Counted from the stretch's first letter, positions 17,735-26,449 are shown. The stretch: 64,000 bases of DNA from Aliikangiella marina (GCF_007004765.1 NZ_VIKR01000006.1:62001-126000); one strand, 5' to 3'. The notes: generated from the sequence alone by a model not told the origin. Made by a program: numbers and translations.

Positions 17735-18086
17735 AGCTTATAAAATTCAATTAGTTAGCAAGAAGAAGTAATTTTTGCGTTAATTTGATGGTTTTTTGTG
17801 ATTAATTGCACATTTTTTTATTGCAAATTACAACCACCTGTAGCAACCTAAGCCCAGGAAGCTTTGTCTCGTAATCATGGATAGATGGAGGCGGGTGATG
17901 CTGTATTCGCATTATGTCGTTTTGAACCCTCTCAATTTCACACGAGAATAACAAGAAATAAATAAAGCATCTCGGTCATCGACTGCCACTTAGGTTGTCA
18001 GGTGTAACAATTTACAACATGTGGACTCTATGAGTTACCCACGTATTGGGTGGATTAAAATATCTTAATAACGGAGCAAAACTCTC
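17735..18086. other. Intergenic region after ccmI, no gene seen
   Basis: These 352 bases separate the ccm cluster from the Cys-rich peptide gene and should contain the latter's promoter. An imperfect inverted repeat, with TTGCA and TGCAA arms around a T-run, lies near 17800-17832. The segment 17840-17900 is more GC-rich than its surroundings, but I could not match it to a riboswitch. GGAG at 18073-18076 is the ribosome site of the next gene. Confidence 0.4.
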
Positions 18087-18446
18087 ATGAAAAAACTATC
18101 TAAATTAACTGCGATCATCGGTTCTTTGTTAATGGTTTTAGCGTTCAGTGGCACTGCGTCTGCTGAAGCAAATCCTTTCGCTGAAGCTGAGCAGATCCAA
18201 ACTTTTGACGGTCATAAAGACGGTAAGTGCGGTGAAGGCAAGTGCGGCGACAAGAAGAAAAAAGACAAGAAATGCGGCGAAGGCAAGTGCGGCGACAAGA
18301 AAGGCAAGAAGGACGGCAAATGCGGTGAAGGCAAATGTGGTGATAAAAAAGGTAAGAAAGAAGGCAAGTGCGGCGAAGGTAAATGCGGCGACAAAAAAGG
18401 TAAAAAAGAAGGTAAGTGCGGCGAAGGCAAATGCGGTCGCAAGTAG
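18087..18446 (+). CDS. HvfA-like secreted Cys-rich peptide precursor (KCGEGKCG repeats)
   Basis: A 119-residue protein with a clear signal peptide (cleavage after ASA, about residue 26) and a short spacer, then five units built around KCGEGKCG separated by Asp/Lys/Gly linkers. There are ten cysteines, all in Lys-Cys-Gly, and seven EGKCG motifs. This matches the HvfA type of ribosomally made peptide, whose cysteines are converted by the iron enzyme HvfB (MNIO, DUF692) with HvfC; the products are linked to copper handling. Neither partner, nor a DoxX-type gene, is visible nearby. The repeats differ at synonymous positions, so they are selected at protein level. A simple metal-binding protein is the alternative. 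Confidence 0.75.
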   Translation: MKKLSKLTAIIGSLLMVLAFSGTASAEANPFAEAEQIQTFDGHKDGKCGEGKCGDKKKKDKKCGEGKCGDKKGKKDGKCGEGKCGDKKGKKEGKCGEGKCGDKKGKKEGKCGEGKCGRK

Positions 18447-18483
18447 TTATCTGATTTAATACCAAATAAATCTTCTTAAAAGG

Positions 18484-18515
18484 CTCCAACTTAATTGTAT
18501 AGTTGGAGTTTTTTT
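18484..18515 (+). terminator. Intrinsic terminator after the HvfA-like gene
   Basis: CTCCAAC (18484-18490) and GTTGGAG (18502-18508) form a perfect 7-bp stem followed by seven Ts. It ends the transcript 38 bases after the stop codon, so the gene is probably transcribed alone. Confidence 0.88.
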
Positions 18516-18658
18516 ATGTCCGCTGATCAAAGTTGAGTTGGTTAACGTATTGATTGGTTAATGTAGATTATTTTTATAAAATATATTTTTGAACGTTTTT
18601 AAACTTTTAAGAGAAGTATCGCTCTAATTGAACGAATGAATAACCATAGGCTGAAGGG

Positions 18659-19384
18659 ATGTTAACTAAGAAATTACTGCTCGTTTTAATGGCTTTGATT
18701 GTTTCTGGCTGCGCAAGTACCGGTACCAATAAAGATGATCCGTGGGAAGGATGGAATCGAGGCGTCTACAAATTTAATAAAGCAGTCGATGATAACGTCG
18801 CTAAGCCGCTTACCCTAGGCTACAAGGCCGTAACGCCAGATATTGTAGAAACTGGCGTTTCGAATGTTTTTAGCAACCTAGAAGACGTCTCAAACGCCGC
18901 TAACAATTTATTGCAAGGTAAGATCGGTGATTCTTTCTCTGATATCGGTCGATTGTTAGTCAATACGACGCTCGGAATAGGTGGACTTTGGGACCATGCG
19001 AGTGACATGGGGTTAGAAAAGCACGATGAAGACTTTGGACAAACGCTCGGTGTCTGGGGAGTCGAGTCTGGTCCTTATGTTATGTTGCCGTTTTTAGGTT
19101 TCTCAACTTTGAGAGATACCGCTGCCTTTCCTGTTGATCGAGAATTGGATCCCGTTAGCCACATCGACCATGACCTGACTCGTTACTCTGTCAACGTATT
19201 ACAGCTAATTGACACGCGCTCGGCGTTGTTACCGCTCGAGGAGCAGCTTAAAGACGTGATTGATGAATATGCATTCACGCGAGACGTCTATTTGCAAAAT
19301 CGACGATTTAAAGTGTTGGATGGTGAAGTGCCGTTTGAAGACGATGAATGCGATGAAGAAGACGAGGAGGATTGTGACTTTTAG
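18659..19384 (+). CDS. mlaA: MlaA/VacJ-family outer-membrane lipoprotein
   Basis: A 241-residue lipoprotein with signal LLLVLMALIVSGC, lipidated at Cys18. The MlaA domain shows DPWEGWNRGVYKFNKAVDD (about 27-45), the VSNVFSNLEDVSNAANNLLQGK segment (split) and the DFGQTLGVWGVESGPYVMLP motif. MlaA removes misplaced phospholipids from the outer leaflet of the outer membrane and passes them to the MlaC/MlaFEDB route. The C-terminus is strikingly acidic (EDDECDEEDEEDCDF). The purine-rich GAAGGG abuts the ATG, unusually close. No other mla gene is present. Confidence 0.92.
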   Translation: MLTKKLLLVLMALIVSGCASTGTNKDDPWEGWNRGVYKFNKAVDDNVAKPLTLGYKAVTPDIVETGVSNVFSNLEDVSNAANNLLQGKIGDSFSDIGRLLVNTTLGIGGLWDHASDMGLEKHDEDFGQTLGVWGVESGPYVMLPFLGFSTLRDTAAFPVDRELDPVSHIDHDLTRYSVNVLQLIDTRSALLPLEEQLKDVIDEYAFTRDVYLQNRRFKVLDGEVPFEDDECDEEDEEDCDF

Positions 19385-19428
19385 GGGTTATGATCGGGTC
19401 TTACGTCTTGATTAATGAGATGTTCAAG

Positions 19429-19456
19429 AAAAAAGCAGCCATTTGGCTGCTTTTTT
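19429..19456. terminator. Intrinsic terminator after mlaA
   Basis: GCAGCC (19435-19440) and GGCTGC (19445-19450) are flanked by an A-run and a T-run of six, so it can act in both directions, for mlaA and for the convergent PilZ gene. Confidence 0.88.
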
Positions 19457-19510
19457 GTGGTTCTTGGACGTTGTCACATCAATTAAATCGCAATTAATTG
19501 TCATAAGTCG

Positions 19511-19816
19511 CTATGAAACACTATTAATGGTACCAGCTATTTCGTACTTACCTTCGCCTAAATCAATGACGCGTTTCACCTCAAATTTTGCAGTCAAGGG
19601 AGCGAGTTTACTTTGCTCAGAGCGAATATCTACGCTAAGCATTTGATTTTCATTGAATTTTTGGTCGGTGATAAACATCACGCCATCACCGCTTAAGTTT
19701 TTACTGTCGCCTTGAAAGACTTGGCCTGTCTCCGGGTCGGTTATTGTGACCTTCGCATCGACGAACATGCGAATAAAGTTTCTTTTTTCTTCATAGTTAT
19801 GATCGACTGATGACAT
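19511..19816 (-). CDS. PilZ-domain protein
   Basis: A 101-residue protein consisting of one PilZ domain, a receptor for cyclic di-GMP. The N-terminal EEKRNFIRM supplies the arginine motif (RxxxR), and SKNLSGDGVMF corresponds to the DxSxxG motif with Asn in place of Asp. That substitution may weaken binding, which is inferred. It is convergent with mlaA and divergent from the REC-PP2C gene. AGGAAA-type ribosome site precedes the ATG. Confidence 0.85.
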   Translation of the reverse strand: MSSVDHNYEEKRNFIRMFVDAKVTITDPETGQVFQGDSKNLSGDGVMFITDQKFNENQMLSVDIRSEQSKLAPLTAKFEVKRVIDLGEGKYEIAGTINSVS

Positions 19817-19984
19817 CGAACATTTCCTCCCGGTTGGTTTTTGTAAGTCTTGTTGGGGTTCATACTAGAAAATAAACGCAGGAGCGTCAATTAAAAAACT
19901 ATCAACAATTCGCTTGTGATAATTCGATGGTATGCTATATATCCTAAACTGATAATGAAAATAATATGGCCGTAAAGAGATTAA

Positions 19985-21190
19985 ATGGATTCTAAAGTGT
20001 ACCAGCTCCCGATGTCGACAGAATTTCGCAAAGTGCTGGTAATCGATGATGAGCCGCTAGTGAGACAGAGTATTGCTGTTTACTTAGAAGATAGTGGTTA
20101 CGATATTATTGAAGCGCAAGATGGTCAACAGGGGGTCGAGCTATTTAAAAGTAACCTTCCCGACGTTGTTCTGTGTGATCTTCGCATGCCTGGGATGGAT
20201 GGTCTAGAAGTACTCAAGACCATGACAGAGATCGCTGCTGATACCCCGGTAATTATGGTTTCTGGTGCAGGACAGATAAACGATGTTGTAGAGGCCCTGC
20301 GATTAGGCGCGCTGGATTATATTGTAAAGCCCGTGACCGATATGGCTGTGTTGGAAAATGCCGTTGCGAACGCATTGCGCCGCCATGAATTGGAAGAACA
20401 GAATCGCTCCTATCGTAAAGAGTTGGAAACGGCTAATGCCGAACTCGAACGTAATTTAGAGTTACTGCAAGAAGATCAAGAGGCAGGGCGGCGAGCACAA
20501 ATACAGCTCCTTCCTGAGCCTCAGGCGTTTATTAATGGTTATCGATTCCAACATGTTATTGTCCCTTCATTGAATCTAAGTGGCGACTTTATCGATTATT
20601 TTCAAATTTCTGACAGGTTTACCGGTTTTTATATCGCTGATGTCTCGGGACATGGCGCTGCGGCTGCGTTTGTCACCATGACTTTGAAAAGTCTTATTAA
20701 TCAGCCACTGCGAGACTTTCGTAGTGGTAAAAATGAAGCAATCATTGATCCCGCAACCTTTATCACAGAACTTAACCAAGAGTTGATCAATGCAAACCTT
20801 GGGAAGCATATCACCCTGTTTTATGGGGTAATAGATAACGATTTATCGACTTTAGATTATTGCGTTGCTGGTCAATACCCTGCGCCGATTATGGTTAACA
20901 ATGGAAGAGTCGAGTTGCTAACAGATGGTGGATTTCCGGTCGGTTTATTTGAATGGGCAAGTTTTGAAAATCGCCAAGTTTCTTTGGCTAAAGATTTTAA
21001 GTTACTAATGGTTTCGGATGGTTGGTTAGAAGTCAAAAGTGCTGATAGCCACCTAGAAGGTGAGGCTTATTTATACGATTATGTGATGTCACACGGGATA
21101 GATGTTGAAAACTTGATGTATCCTGTTAAAAAGTATCCAGAGGATACTTTGCCGGATGACGTGACAGTGTTCTACATTAAAAAGGAATAA
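19985..21190 (+). CDS. Response regulator with PP2C (SpoIIE-type) phosphatase output
   Basis: A 401-residue protein: REC domain (about 15-130) with phosphoacceptor Asp65 (LCDLRMPG) and Lys115, a coiled-coil linker (130-165), then a PP2C phosphatase (170-400) with metal-binding Asp in LSGDFIDYF and IADVSGHGAAAAF. It resembles RssB/RsbU-type and pseudomonad HsbR proteins; HsbR, as I recall it, has an extra C-terminal kinase domain that is missing here. It should dephosphorylate the STAS protein encoded 5 bases downstream. M10 (MSTEFRKV) is an alternative start. Confidence 0.92.
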   Translation: MDSKVYQLPMSTEFRKVLVIDDEPLVRQSIAVYLEDSGYDIIEAQDGQQGVELFKSNLPDVVLCDLRMPGMDGLEVLKTMTEIAADTPVIMVSGAGQINDVVEALRLGALDYIVKPVTDMAVLENAVANALRRHELEEQNRSYRKELETANAELERNLELLQEDQEAGRRAQIQLLPEPQAFINGYRFQHVIVPSLNLSGDFIDYFQISDRFTGFYIADVSGHGAAAAFVTMTLKSLINQPLRDFRSGKNEAIIDPATFITELNQELINANLGKHITLFYGVIDNDLSTLDYCVAGQYPAPIMVNNGRVELLTDGGFPVGLFEWASFENRQVSLAKDFKLLMVSDGWLEVKSADSHLEGEAYLYDYVMSHGIDVENLMYPVKKYPEDTLPDDVTVFYIKKE

Positions 21191-21195
21191 TAATA

Positions 21196-21675
21196 ATGAG
21201 TGGATCAATCTACGCCGCAAGCATCGATAACATCAGGTACATAAAGTTCTTGGGAACCGTTAGATATTCTCATTGTGGTGGGCTCGAAAATCATATCGAT
21301 CAAATGTTTTCAGGTGCATCGGAAATTGAGGCGATTGTTATCGATCTCGAGGACGCAGACATCTTAGATAGTACAGCATTGGGACTTCTCGCGAGAGTTG
21401 CCATTGAATATCGAAAATTAGCTGACCAACGACCGGTTATCTTTTTAAAGAAAAGCGAGCTATACAATATTATTAAACGAGTATGTTTCGACCAAGTATT
21501 TGAGCTAGTGTTTGACGATCCTAAAGTCGCACCTGCTGAGATGACTGAGTTAGTTGATGGCAACCAAAACGAACAGCAGACGCTCAAGCGAGTTGTCGAG
21601 GCGCATCGTTATTTAGCTAAAATTAATAAAGAAAATGAAAAGCTCTACACTGATATCACTAGCGCAATGAGTTAA
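21196..21675 (+). CDS. STAS-domain anti-sigma factor antagonist
   Basis: A 159-residue protein whose first 110 residues form a STAS domain. The regulatory phosphorylation site is probably Ser59 in ILDSTALGLLARV. It resembles HsbA/RsbV, whose unphosphorylated form binds an anti-sigma factor and whose phosphorylated form is inactive. The upstream PP2C protein is the expected phosphatase; the matching kinase and anti-sigma factor are not in the window. The C-terminal 45 residues form a charged helix beyond the usual domain. Its stop codon region is the template for the tandem repeat that follows. Confidence 0.9.
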   Translation: MSGSIYAASIDNIRYIKFLGTVRYSHCGGLENHIDQMFSGASEIEAIVIDLEDADILDSTALGLLARVAIEYRKLADQRPVIFLKKSELYNIIKRVCFDQVFELVFDDPKVAPAEMTELVDGNQNEQQTLKRVVEAHRYLAKINKENEKLYTDITSAMS

Positions 21676-21730
21676 CGCTCAATGAATTAAAGCACAATGA
21701 ATTAAAGCACAATGAATTAAAGCACAATGA
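21666..21730. repeat. 15-bp tandem repeat at the end of the STAS gene
   Basis: AATGAATTAAAGCAC is repeated perfectly three times (21681-21725). A degenerate copy precedes it (21666-21680) and contains the gene's own stop codon, and a partial copy follows. Each unit carries ATGAATTAA, a two-codon reading frame. It looks like expansion of the gene's terminal bases by slippage. Confidence 0.85.
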
Positions 21731-21781
21731 GTTCAGTCGAGTTGAACAACAGGGCTTTTGCTTTCGATTAGTCGTTAATAG

Positions 21782-22558
21782 CTACCACTTCTTTTTTGGG
21801 CCGAAAAGCTCATCAGTACTATCCTCGGTGCCAGATTGCTCGCTTTCTTCTGGTGTTGCTTCCTCATTAAAGTCGAGCGCGGTATTGAGAGCGTCAGCGG
21901 GCGTACTTTTGATGAGCTCCTGCAAATCAGCTTGCAACTGAGTGAGACGAGCATTTTTATTAGGAATTTTATCTAACATGTCTTGAGACAGTGTAAAAAG
22001 CCGTTGCGCAGGCACGTATTTATGTTCTGATAGAGCGTTTTTGCCCTGTTGAATATAAGCACAAATTTTTGACTCAGAAACCAGCGACATAATTTTCTGA
22101 ATCGAAATGGGAATCAAGGTACTGGTTACTGCAGGAGAGGTTTTTAGTTTGCTAATGAATTTCGCCAAGTTAGTCAGGCGGTTAATTTGTAATTTAAGCT
22201 CTTGTGGATTATTCGGGATCACCAAGCTCTGACTGTCGACAGGACTTTGCGGTTTTTCGAGGGCTTTTTTAACTGATTGAATATTGTTATTTGCCGAGAG
22301 GTCATGTGGCGAGAGCTTTTGAATCGCATTGAGATAACCTAAAATATATTGCAAAACAATTTGCCGGGTTTCTGTACCCACAGGTAACATTTCAACATTA
22401 GACAAAATTGTTGATGCTTGATTTGCTCGATATTTGAATTTTGCGATTTGTTGTCTTAAAGCTTCTTTTTCTTTTTCTCGCTTTTGAATTACCGCTAAAC
22501 CACCAATGCAGGCAGCCAAAACGATAAAAATCAACAACATGGTCATTACAGTATCCAT
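21782..22558 (-). CDS. Membrane-anchored coiled-coil protein of unknown function
   Basis: A 258-residue protein with an N-terminal membrane helix (about 5-24), a basic/acidic coiled-coil start (QKREKEKEALRQQIAKFKY) and mostly helical content. The last 40 residues are very acidic (EEATPEESEQSGTEDSTDE) and end in FGPKKKW. I recognise no domain. It is the third gene of a minus-strand operon after a REC-TPR regulator and a histidine kinase, with an 88-base gap, so it could be their membrane partner or output. Confidence 0.75.
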   Translation of the reverse strand: MDTVMTMLLIFIVLAACIGGLAVIQKREKEKEALRQQIAKFKYRANQASTILSNVEMLPVGTETRQIVLQYILGYLNAIQKLSPHDLSANNNIQSVKKALEKPQSPVDSQSLVIPNNPQELKLQINRLTNLAKFISKLKTSPAVTSTLIPISIQKIMSLVSESKICAYIQQGKNALSEHKYVPAQRLFTLSQDMLDKIPNKNARLTQLQADLQELIKSTPADALNTALDFNEEATPEESEQSGTEDSTDELFGPKKKW

Positions 22559-22646
22559 TGAACTCTTCTTTCTATTTTTATGGCCGTTTTCTATTGTTCA
22601 TTTAAGCCGGATTTAACCTTAAGATATTTAATCAATTCGTTTAATG

Positions 22647-23324
22647 CTAGGGAATATTTATTAAAAAAGCGCCACCACCGAGCTTGCCTCCATTGGCAAG
22701 TTCGATACTTCCACTTTTCTCCCCATGCGAGTGTAACTCTGCGACTTTCTGGGCAAAAAACAATCCCAGTCCAGTACTCCCTGTACTCTGATTAATCCCC
22801 AACATATAGTCGCCAACCAGTTCAATCATTTGTGCTGGGTATCCAGGGCCATCATCATTAATAATGATGCTCAGCCTTTCATCAATTTCAGCGCTTACTC
22901 GTATTTCTGAATGTGCATATCTTATCGCATTGCCAATTATGTTTGAAACCACCATCGAAATCAAAGATTCATCAAACACCGCTTCGATATCTTCATCGAC
23001 GTCAATGGTATAGTTAAAACCCTTGGCTTTGAGTAAAGGTTCATGAATTAATATTTGTTCTTCAATAAAGTCATAGACATTGTGATAACTCGGATTGAAA
23101 GGTAACTGGTTATTTTCGATCTTATAGAGTGCGAGCAGTTGCATCAGTGAATTATTGACCCGCATTGACTCGTATTGAACAATTCCATATTTTGGATCGG
23201 TTTTTGAGTCTTCAAGTTTATCGAGCAACGAGTCCAACGCTTCAAGCATCATGCCTAAAGAGTTCTTCATGTCATGAACTGTTGAAGCGAGAATTGTGCT
23301 AAAAATATTTTCTGAATTATGCAT
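22647..23324 (-). CDS. Small soluble sensor histidine kinase
   Basis: A 225-residue kinase with no membrane or sensor domain. The H-box is STVHDMKNSLGM with His17, the N-box is NIIGNAIRYA, the G1 box is DDGPGYP, and the G2 region is STGLGLFFAQKVAE. It should autophosphorylate and pass phosphate to the regulator encoded two bases upstream, whose stop nearly touches this ATG. The lack of an input domain implies that sensing happens in a partner. Confidence 0.88.
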   Translation of the reverse strand: MHNSENIFSTILASTVHDMKNSLGMMLEALDSLLDKLEDSKTDPKYGIVQYESMRVNNSLMQLLALYKIENNQLPFNPSYHNVYDFIEEQILIHEPLLKAKGFNYTIDVDEDIEAVFDESLISMVVSNIIGNAIRYAHSEIRVSAEIDERLSIIINDDGPGYPAQMIELVGDYMLGINQSTGSTGLGLFFAQKVAELHSHGEKSGSIELANGGKLGGGAFLINIP

Positions 23325-23326
23325 TG

Positions 23327-24964
23327 TTATAAGCTTTGTAGCATGAGTTGAGTGAGACGATTGAGTTCCGAATATCGAGCAAACCGCGAGTCTTGTGGGC
23401 TTAACCTAGTGACTCCCGATAATATTTCTTCGGCCTGTTCGAGATCTTTTGCGGCATTGGTGCCAATTTGCGATCGTTTGAGCAATGATTGTACGAAATT
23501 CAAATTAATATTTACGTTGTTTGGCGCTATTTCAGAAGCTTGTGCAAAGAAATCAATCGCCGAATTAAAATCATTCTTTTTGAAGTAGCTGATGGCTTCA
23601 TTATTAAGTTTTTCAGCTTTCTTACTATTTTCGATTAAGTGTTTATTGGTTGTTAGTTGTGAGGCTTTAGCAATAAACTGAGGGTCATCGAAGTATTGTT
23701 CAAATGCTTCTTCTAAAATACTTTCGGCTAGCTCATTTTGTCCTAAATTTTTAAGCGACTCAGAAATCTCGATACTTTCTTTTGAACCCAAGTGCTCCTC
23801 AATGCGATCATAAATTCGATTGGCATTGTTCAAATATTTTTCGACTGTTTTTTCATCATTGGTAATCGAGCCGAAGCTTGCATGGGCAACGGCAGAACGA
23901 AACTGCACAGTTGGATCTCTTTTAAACTTGGTGTCCAATTTATCAAAAACGCTCTCTGCTTCTTCGACTAGCTTAGTGCGGTCTTTGTCAGAAACTCCCT
24001 GGAGCTGCATGCCGATTGATTTTGTTAGTTGAATAAACTCGTCAGGCGAGGCGAACGCAGAATTATTTCCGAACTTAACTGCTTGTCTAAATGCGTTTGC
24101 CATGGTTTCTATGTCATCATTTTCTTCGGCAACTTTGCCTAATAATTTTTGGCGCTTTAATGCTTTTGGTGAGCGCTCGACGGCTTTTTCTAGTACTCGT
24201 TGCGCGTCTAATACTTGACCTTTGCGATAGAGCAGTTTTGCTAGCCAGTCATAACCCTCAAGCACCATCGGGAATTCCTTAATCATATCGCTGAACAAGT
24301 CGATTGCGCGCTCTACTTGTTTTTTAGCGACGAAGATTTCACCAACGCCCATCATTGCCCACGGAATAGGGCGCTCATTAACAATCTGTGTAGCTAACTC
24401 TAACGCTCTATCGTATCTTTGCAGACCTCGCAAGCATTCAAACTTTTGGCGTAAGCAGGCCATGCGATATTTTGGAAAGTCGTTCGCGGTTTTTTCACAG
24501 GTTTCGAGGGCTTGCTGCCACTGCTTCTTGCGCATTAACCTTTCTGCCGGCGCTAACGCATCCTTTTTGCTGACCGCTCGGTCCAAGCGAGAGTTAAGTA
24601 GCGAACCATTAAAGGGCTTGGTTAAGTAGCTATCTGGTTGAAACTCGAGTGCGCCCATGACCATCGCGGTAGTATTTTCGGCGGTGATCATTATGAACAC
24701 CGTATTGGTTTTGATGAGATTAAAGTGGATAAGCTCTTCTAAAATTTGCTGGCCATCTTTTGAATCGCCTAAGTTGTAATCAGAGAGGATAATGTCAAAC
24801 TTTTGTTCTTTACAGGCTTGAATAGCATCCTCACCATTGTGCACCGTACGTACTTTTTGGCAGCCAATAGTGTGCACCATGCCTTTTAGTGAGCGCGCAA
24901 ATTCGGCAAAATCTTCGATAATAAGAACCGATTTTTCAGAATATCGAATTCGAGGTGTATTCAT
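23327..24964 (-). CDS. Response regulator with TPR output domain
   Basis: A 545-residue protein: REC domain (about 10-130) with phosphoacceptor Asp62 (LSDYNLGDSKDG) and Lys in YLTKPFNGS, then an extended tetratricopeptide-repeat region (about 145-530) with units such as AMMGVGEIFVAKKQVERAID. There is no DNA-binding or enzymatic domain, so it probably acts by protein-protein contact. It heads an operon with a soluble kinase and an anchored coiled-coil protein. Similar REC-TPR proteins are known in marine gammaproteobacteria, but I cannot assign a pathway. Confidence 0.88.
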   Translation of the reverse strand: MNTPRIRYSEKSVLIIEDFAEFARSLKGMVHTIGCQKVRTVHNGEDAIQACKEQKFDIILSDYNLGDSKDGQQILEELIHFNLIKTNTVFIMITAENTTAMVMGALEFQPDSYLTKPFNGSLLNSRLDRAVSKKDALAPAERLMRKKQWQQALETCEKTANDFPKYRMACLRQKFECLRGLQRYDRALELATQIVNERPIPWAMMGVGEIFVAKKQVERAIDLFSDMIKEFPMVLEGYDWLAKLLYRKGQVLDAQRVLEKAVERSPKALKRQKLLGKVAEENDDIETMANAFRQAVKFGNNSAFASPDEFIQLTKSIGMQLQGVSDKDRTKLVEEAESVFDKLDTKFKRDPTVQFRSAVAHASFGSITNDEKTVEKYLNNANRIYDRIEEHLGSKESIEISESLKNLGQNELAESILEEAFEQYFDDPQFIAKASQLTTNKHLIENSKKAEKLNNEAISYFKKNDFNSAIDFFAQASEIAPNNVNINLNFVQSLLKRSQIGTNAAKDLEQAEEILSGVTRLSPQDSRFARYSELNRLTQLMLQSL

Positions 24965-25122
24965 GGATGATTTAGTTATCTCAAAAGCTAAAATGGTTAC
25001 GTTATCGTTACTATCAAGCTAACAAACCGCTCATGGAAAGCAGGCTAGCGATTAATTGTTATTAGAAGTATAGTTATAATATCTAAATATAGCAGAAAAC
25101 TTATTTAATTCAGGGATTTAGT

Positions 25123-26025
25123 ATGGCTTCAAAGCTTGGTGAAAAATTGGTCGTTGCAATTTCGTCGAGAGCGCTATTTGACCTCAGTGAAAGTCATGAA
25201 ATATTTGAAAACAAAGGGATTGAAGCCTACTCAAAATATCAAATAGACAATGAAGACACACCGCTTCAGCCCGGTGCTGCATTCTCATTAGTCAAAAAGC
25301 TATTAGCGCTCAATCATCAGGCGCCTGAACAGCCAATTGTCGAAGTAGTGTTATTGTCAAGAAATAGTGCAGATACTGGCCTCAGAGTGTTCAATTCGAT
25401 TCAACACTACCAGCTCAATATATCACGGGCGGCTTTTACCTCAGGTCAAAGCCCGTATCGCTATGTGTCAGCTTTCGCTTCTCATCTTTTTCTATCGACT
25501 GATCCTAGTGACGTGCGCTCAGCGCTGGAGGATGGTTTCGCAGCGGCGACGATACTCCCACGTAATAATACTCAAAAAGATTCTTCGCCTGAGTTGAGGA
25601 TTGCATTTGATGGTGATGCGGTAATTTTTTCTGATGAGGCTGAAAAAATTTACAAACGGAGCGGATTGAAGGCCTTTACAGATAGTGAGACCGCTTCAGC
25701 AGACAAACCGCTAGCGGGTGGCCCATTCAAGAATTTTCTCGCAGCACTTCATCGTTTACAAAAAGAATATTCGGCCGAGTCATGCCCAATCAGAACCGCT
25801 TTAGTCACGGCTCGCTCTGCACCAGCGCATGAGCGTGTGATCAAAACACTGAGAGAGTGGGATATTCGTATCGACGAAGCGCTTTTCTTAGGAGGTATGC
25901 CGAAAGGTCAGTTTCTCAAGTCATTCGAAGCTGACGTATTTTTTGATGATCAATCGTCGCACTGTGATTCGGCGGTAGAGCACGTGGCAACGGGGCACGT
26001 GCCGCATGGCGTAGCAAACGAATAA
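25123..26025 (+). CDS. 5'-nucleotidase, cytosolic cN-I family
   Basis: A 300-residue protein resembling the PF06189 family of cytosolic 5'-nucleotidases, which hydrolyse nucleoside monophosphates. Visible are LVVAISSRALFDL at the N-terminus, VVLLSRNSADTGLRVFNSI, AFDGDAVIFSDEAE with the catalytic-type Asp pair (about 163-176), and the late acidic motif DVFFDDQSSH. There is no signal peptide. A TATAAT box at 25075-25080 is a possible -10 element. It is a single gene, divergent from the REC-TPR operon. Confidence 0.85.
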   Translation: MASKLGEKLVVAISSRALFDLSESHEIFENKGIEAYSKYQIDNEDTPLQPGAAFSLVKKLLALNHQAPEQPIVEVVLLSRNSADTGLRVFNSIQHYQLNISRAAFTSGQSPYRYVSAFASHLFLSTDPSDVRSALEDGFAAATILPRNNTQKDSSPELRIAFDGDAVIFSDEAEKIYKRSGLKAFTDSETASADKPLAGGPFKNFLAALHRLQKEYSAESCPIRTALVTARSAPAHERVIKTLREWDIRIDEALFLGGMPKGQFLKSFEADVFFDDQSSHCDSAVEHVATGHVPHGVANE

Positions 26026-26449
26026 TACCATTTTATAAGCCTTATTAACCTCCCTGCAACTAACAACTTATCATTAATCTCACAGACATTTTGACGAAAC
26101 GGCCCCGGTTTGCGGCTTATTTGTCGATCGGTTTTGGTGGGATATTTATCCGCTAACTTGCTGAAAAATATAATTATTATTTTCGCTGAGACGAAACTTT
26201 ATCCATTCATTGATTTTTGTTTAAAAAATGTTCAGTTTAAGCACCTCAAATCAAGCGATTTTCTTGTGAATTACCGAAATGGGTCTATGCTTATAGTAAA
26301 TTAAGCTCTTATCAGTTTTGACTATAAGCAGTCGTTTTCGGTGAATCGTAGTAGGGGCGAGGTTAATCAATACGAAACGTTAGGAGAAGCTTGCAGCATA
26401 AAAACCACTAAGTCCTAATCGTTTAGCTTCATTTGACCATGGAAATTCA
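26026..26449. other. Intergenic region upstream of cysB with a perfect inverted repeat
   Basis: TGCTTATAGT (26288-26297) and ACTATAAGCA (26321-26330) form a perfect 10-bp inverted repeat with a 23-base spacer, 120 bases before cysB. Just before cysB, ATG GAA ATT CAA TGA (26439-26453) is a four-codon frame whose stop overlaps the cysB start. A 64-codon open frame at 26110-26304 lacks a ribosome site and looks accidental. AT content is high. Confidence 0.45.

Noticed and set aside
17840-17930. Possible cyclic di-GMP riboswitch before the HvfA-like gene
   Set aside because: Some bases recall the conserved core, but the two stems could not be drawn.
18210-18440. CRISPR-like direct repeats
   Set aside because: The units are tandem, in frame, and code for KCGEGKCG with synonymous variation; there are no unique spacers.
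18145-18489. Long open frames in other frames and on the opposite strand across the Cys-rich repeat gene
   Set aside because: They arise from the repeated codons of the HvfA-like gene; they have no signal, start site or sensible composition.
26110-26304. 64-codon open frame upstream of cysB
   Set aside because: No ribosome site, AT-rich, and unlike any protein I know; the region fits a leader better.
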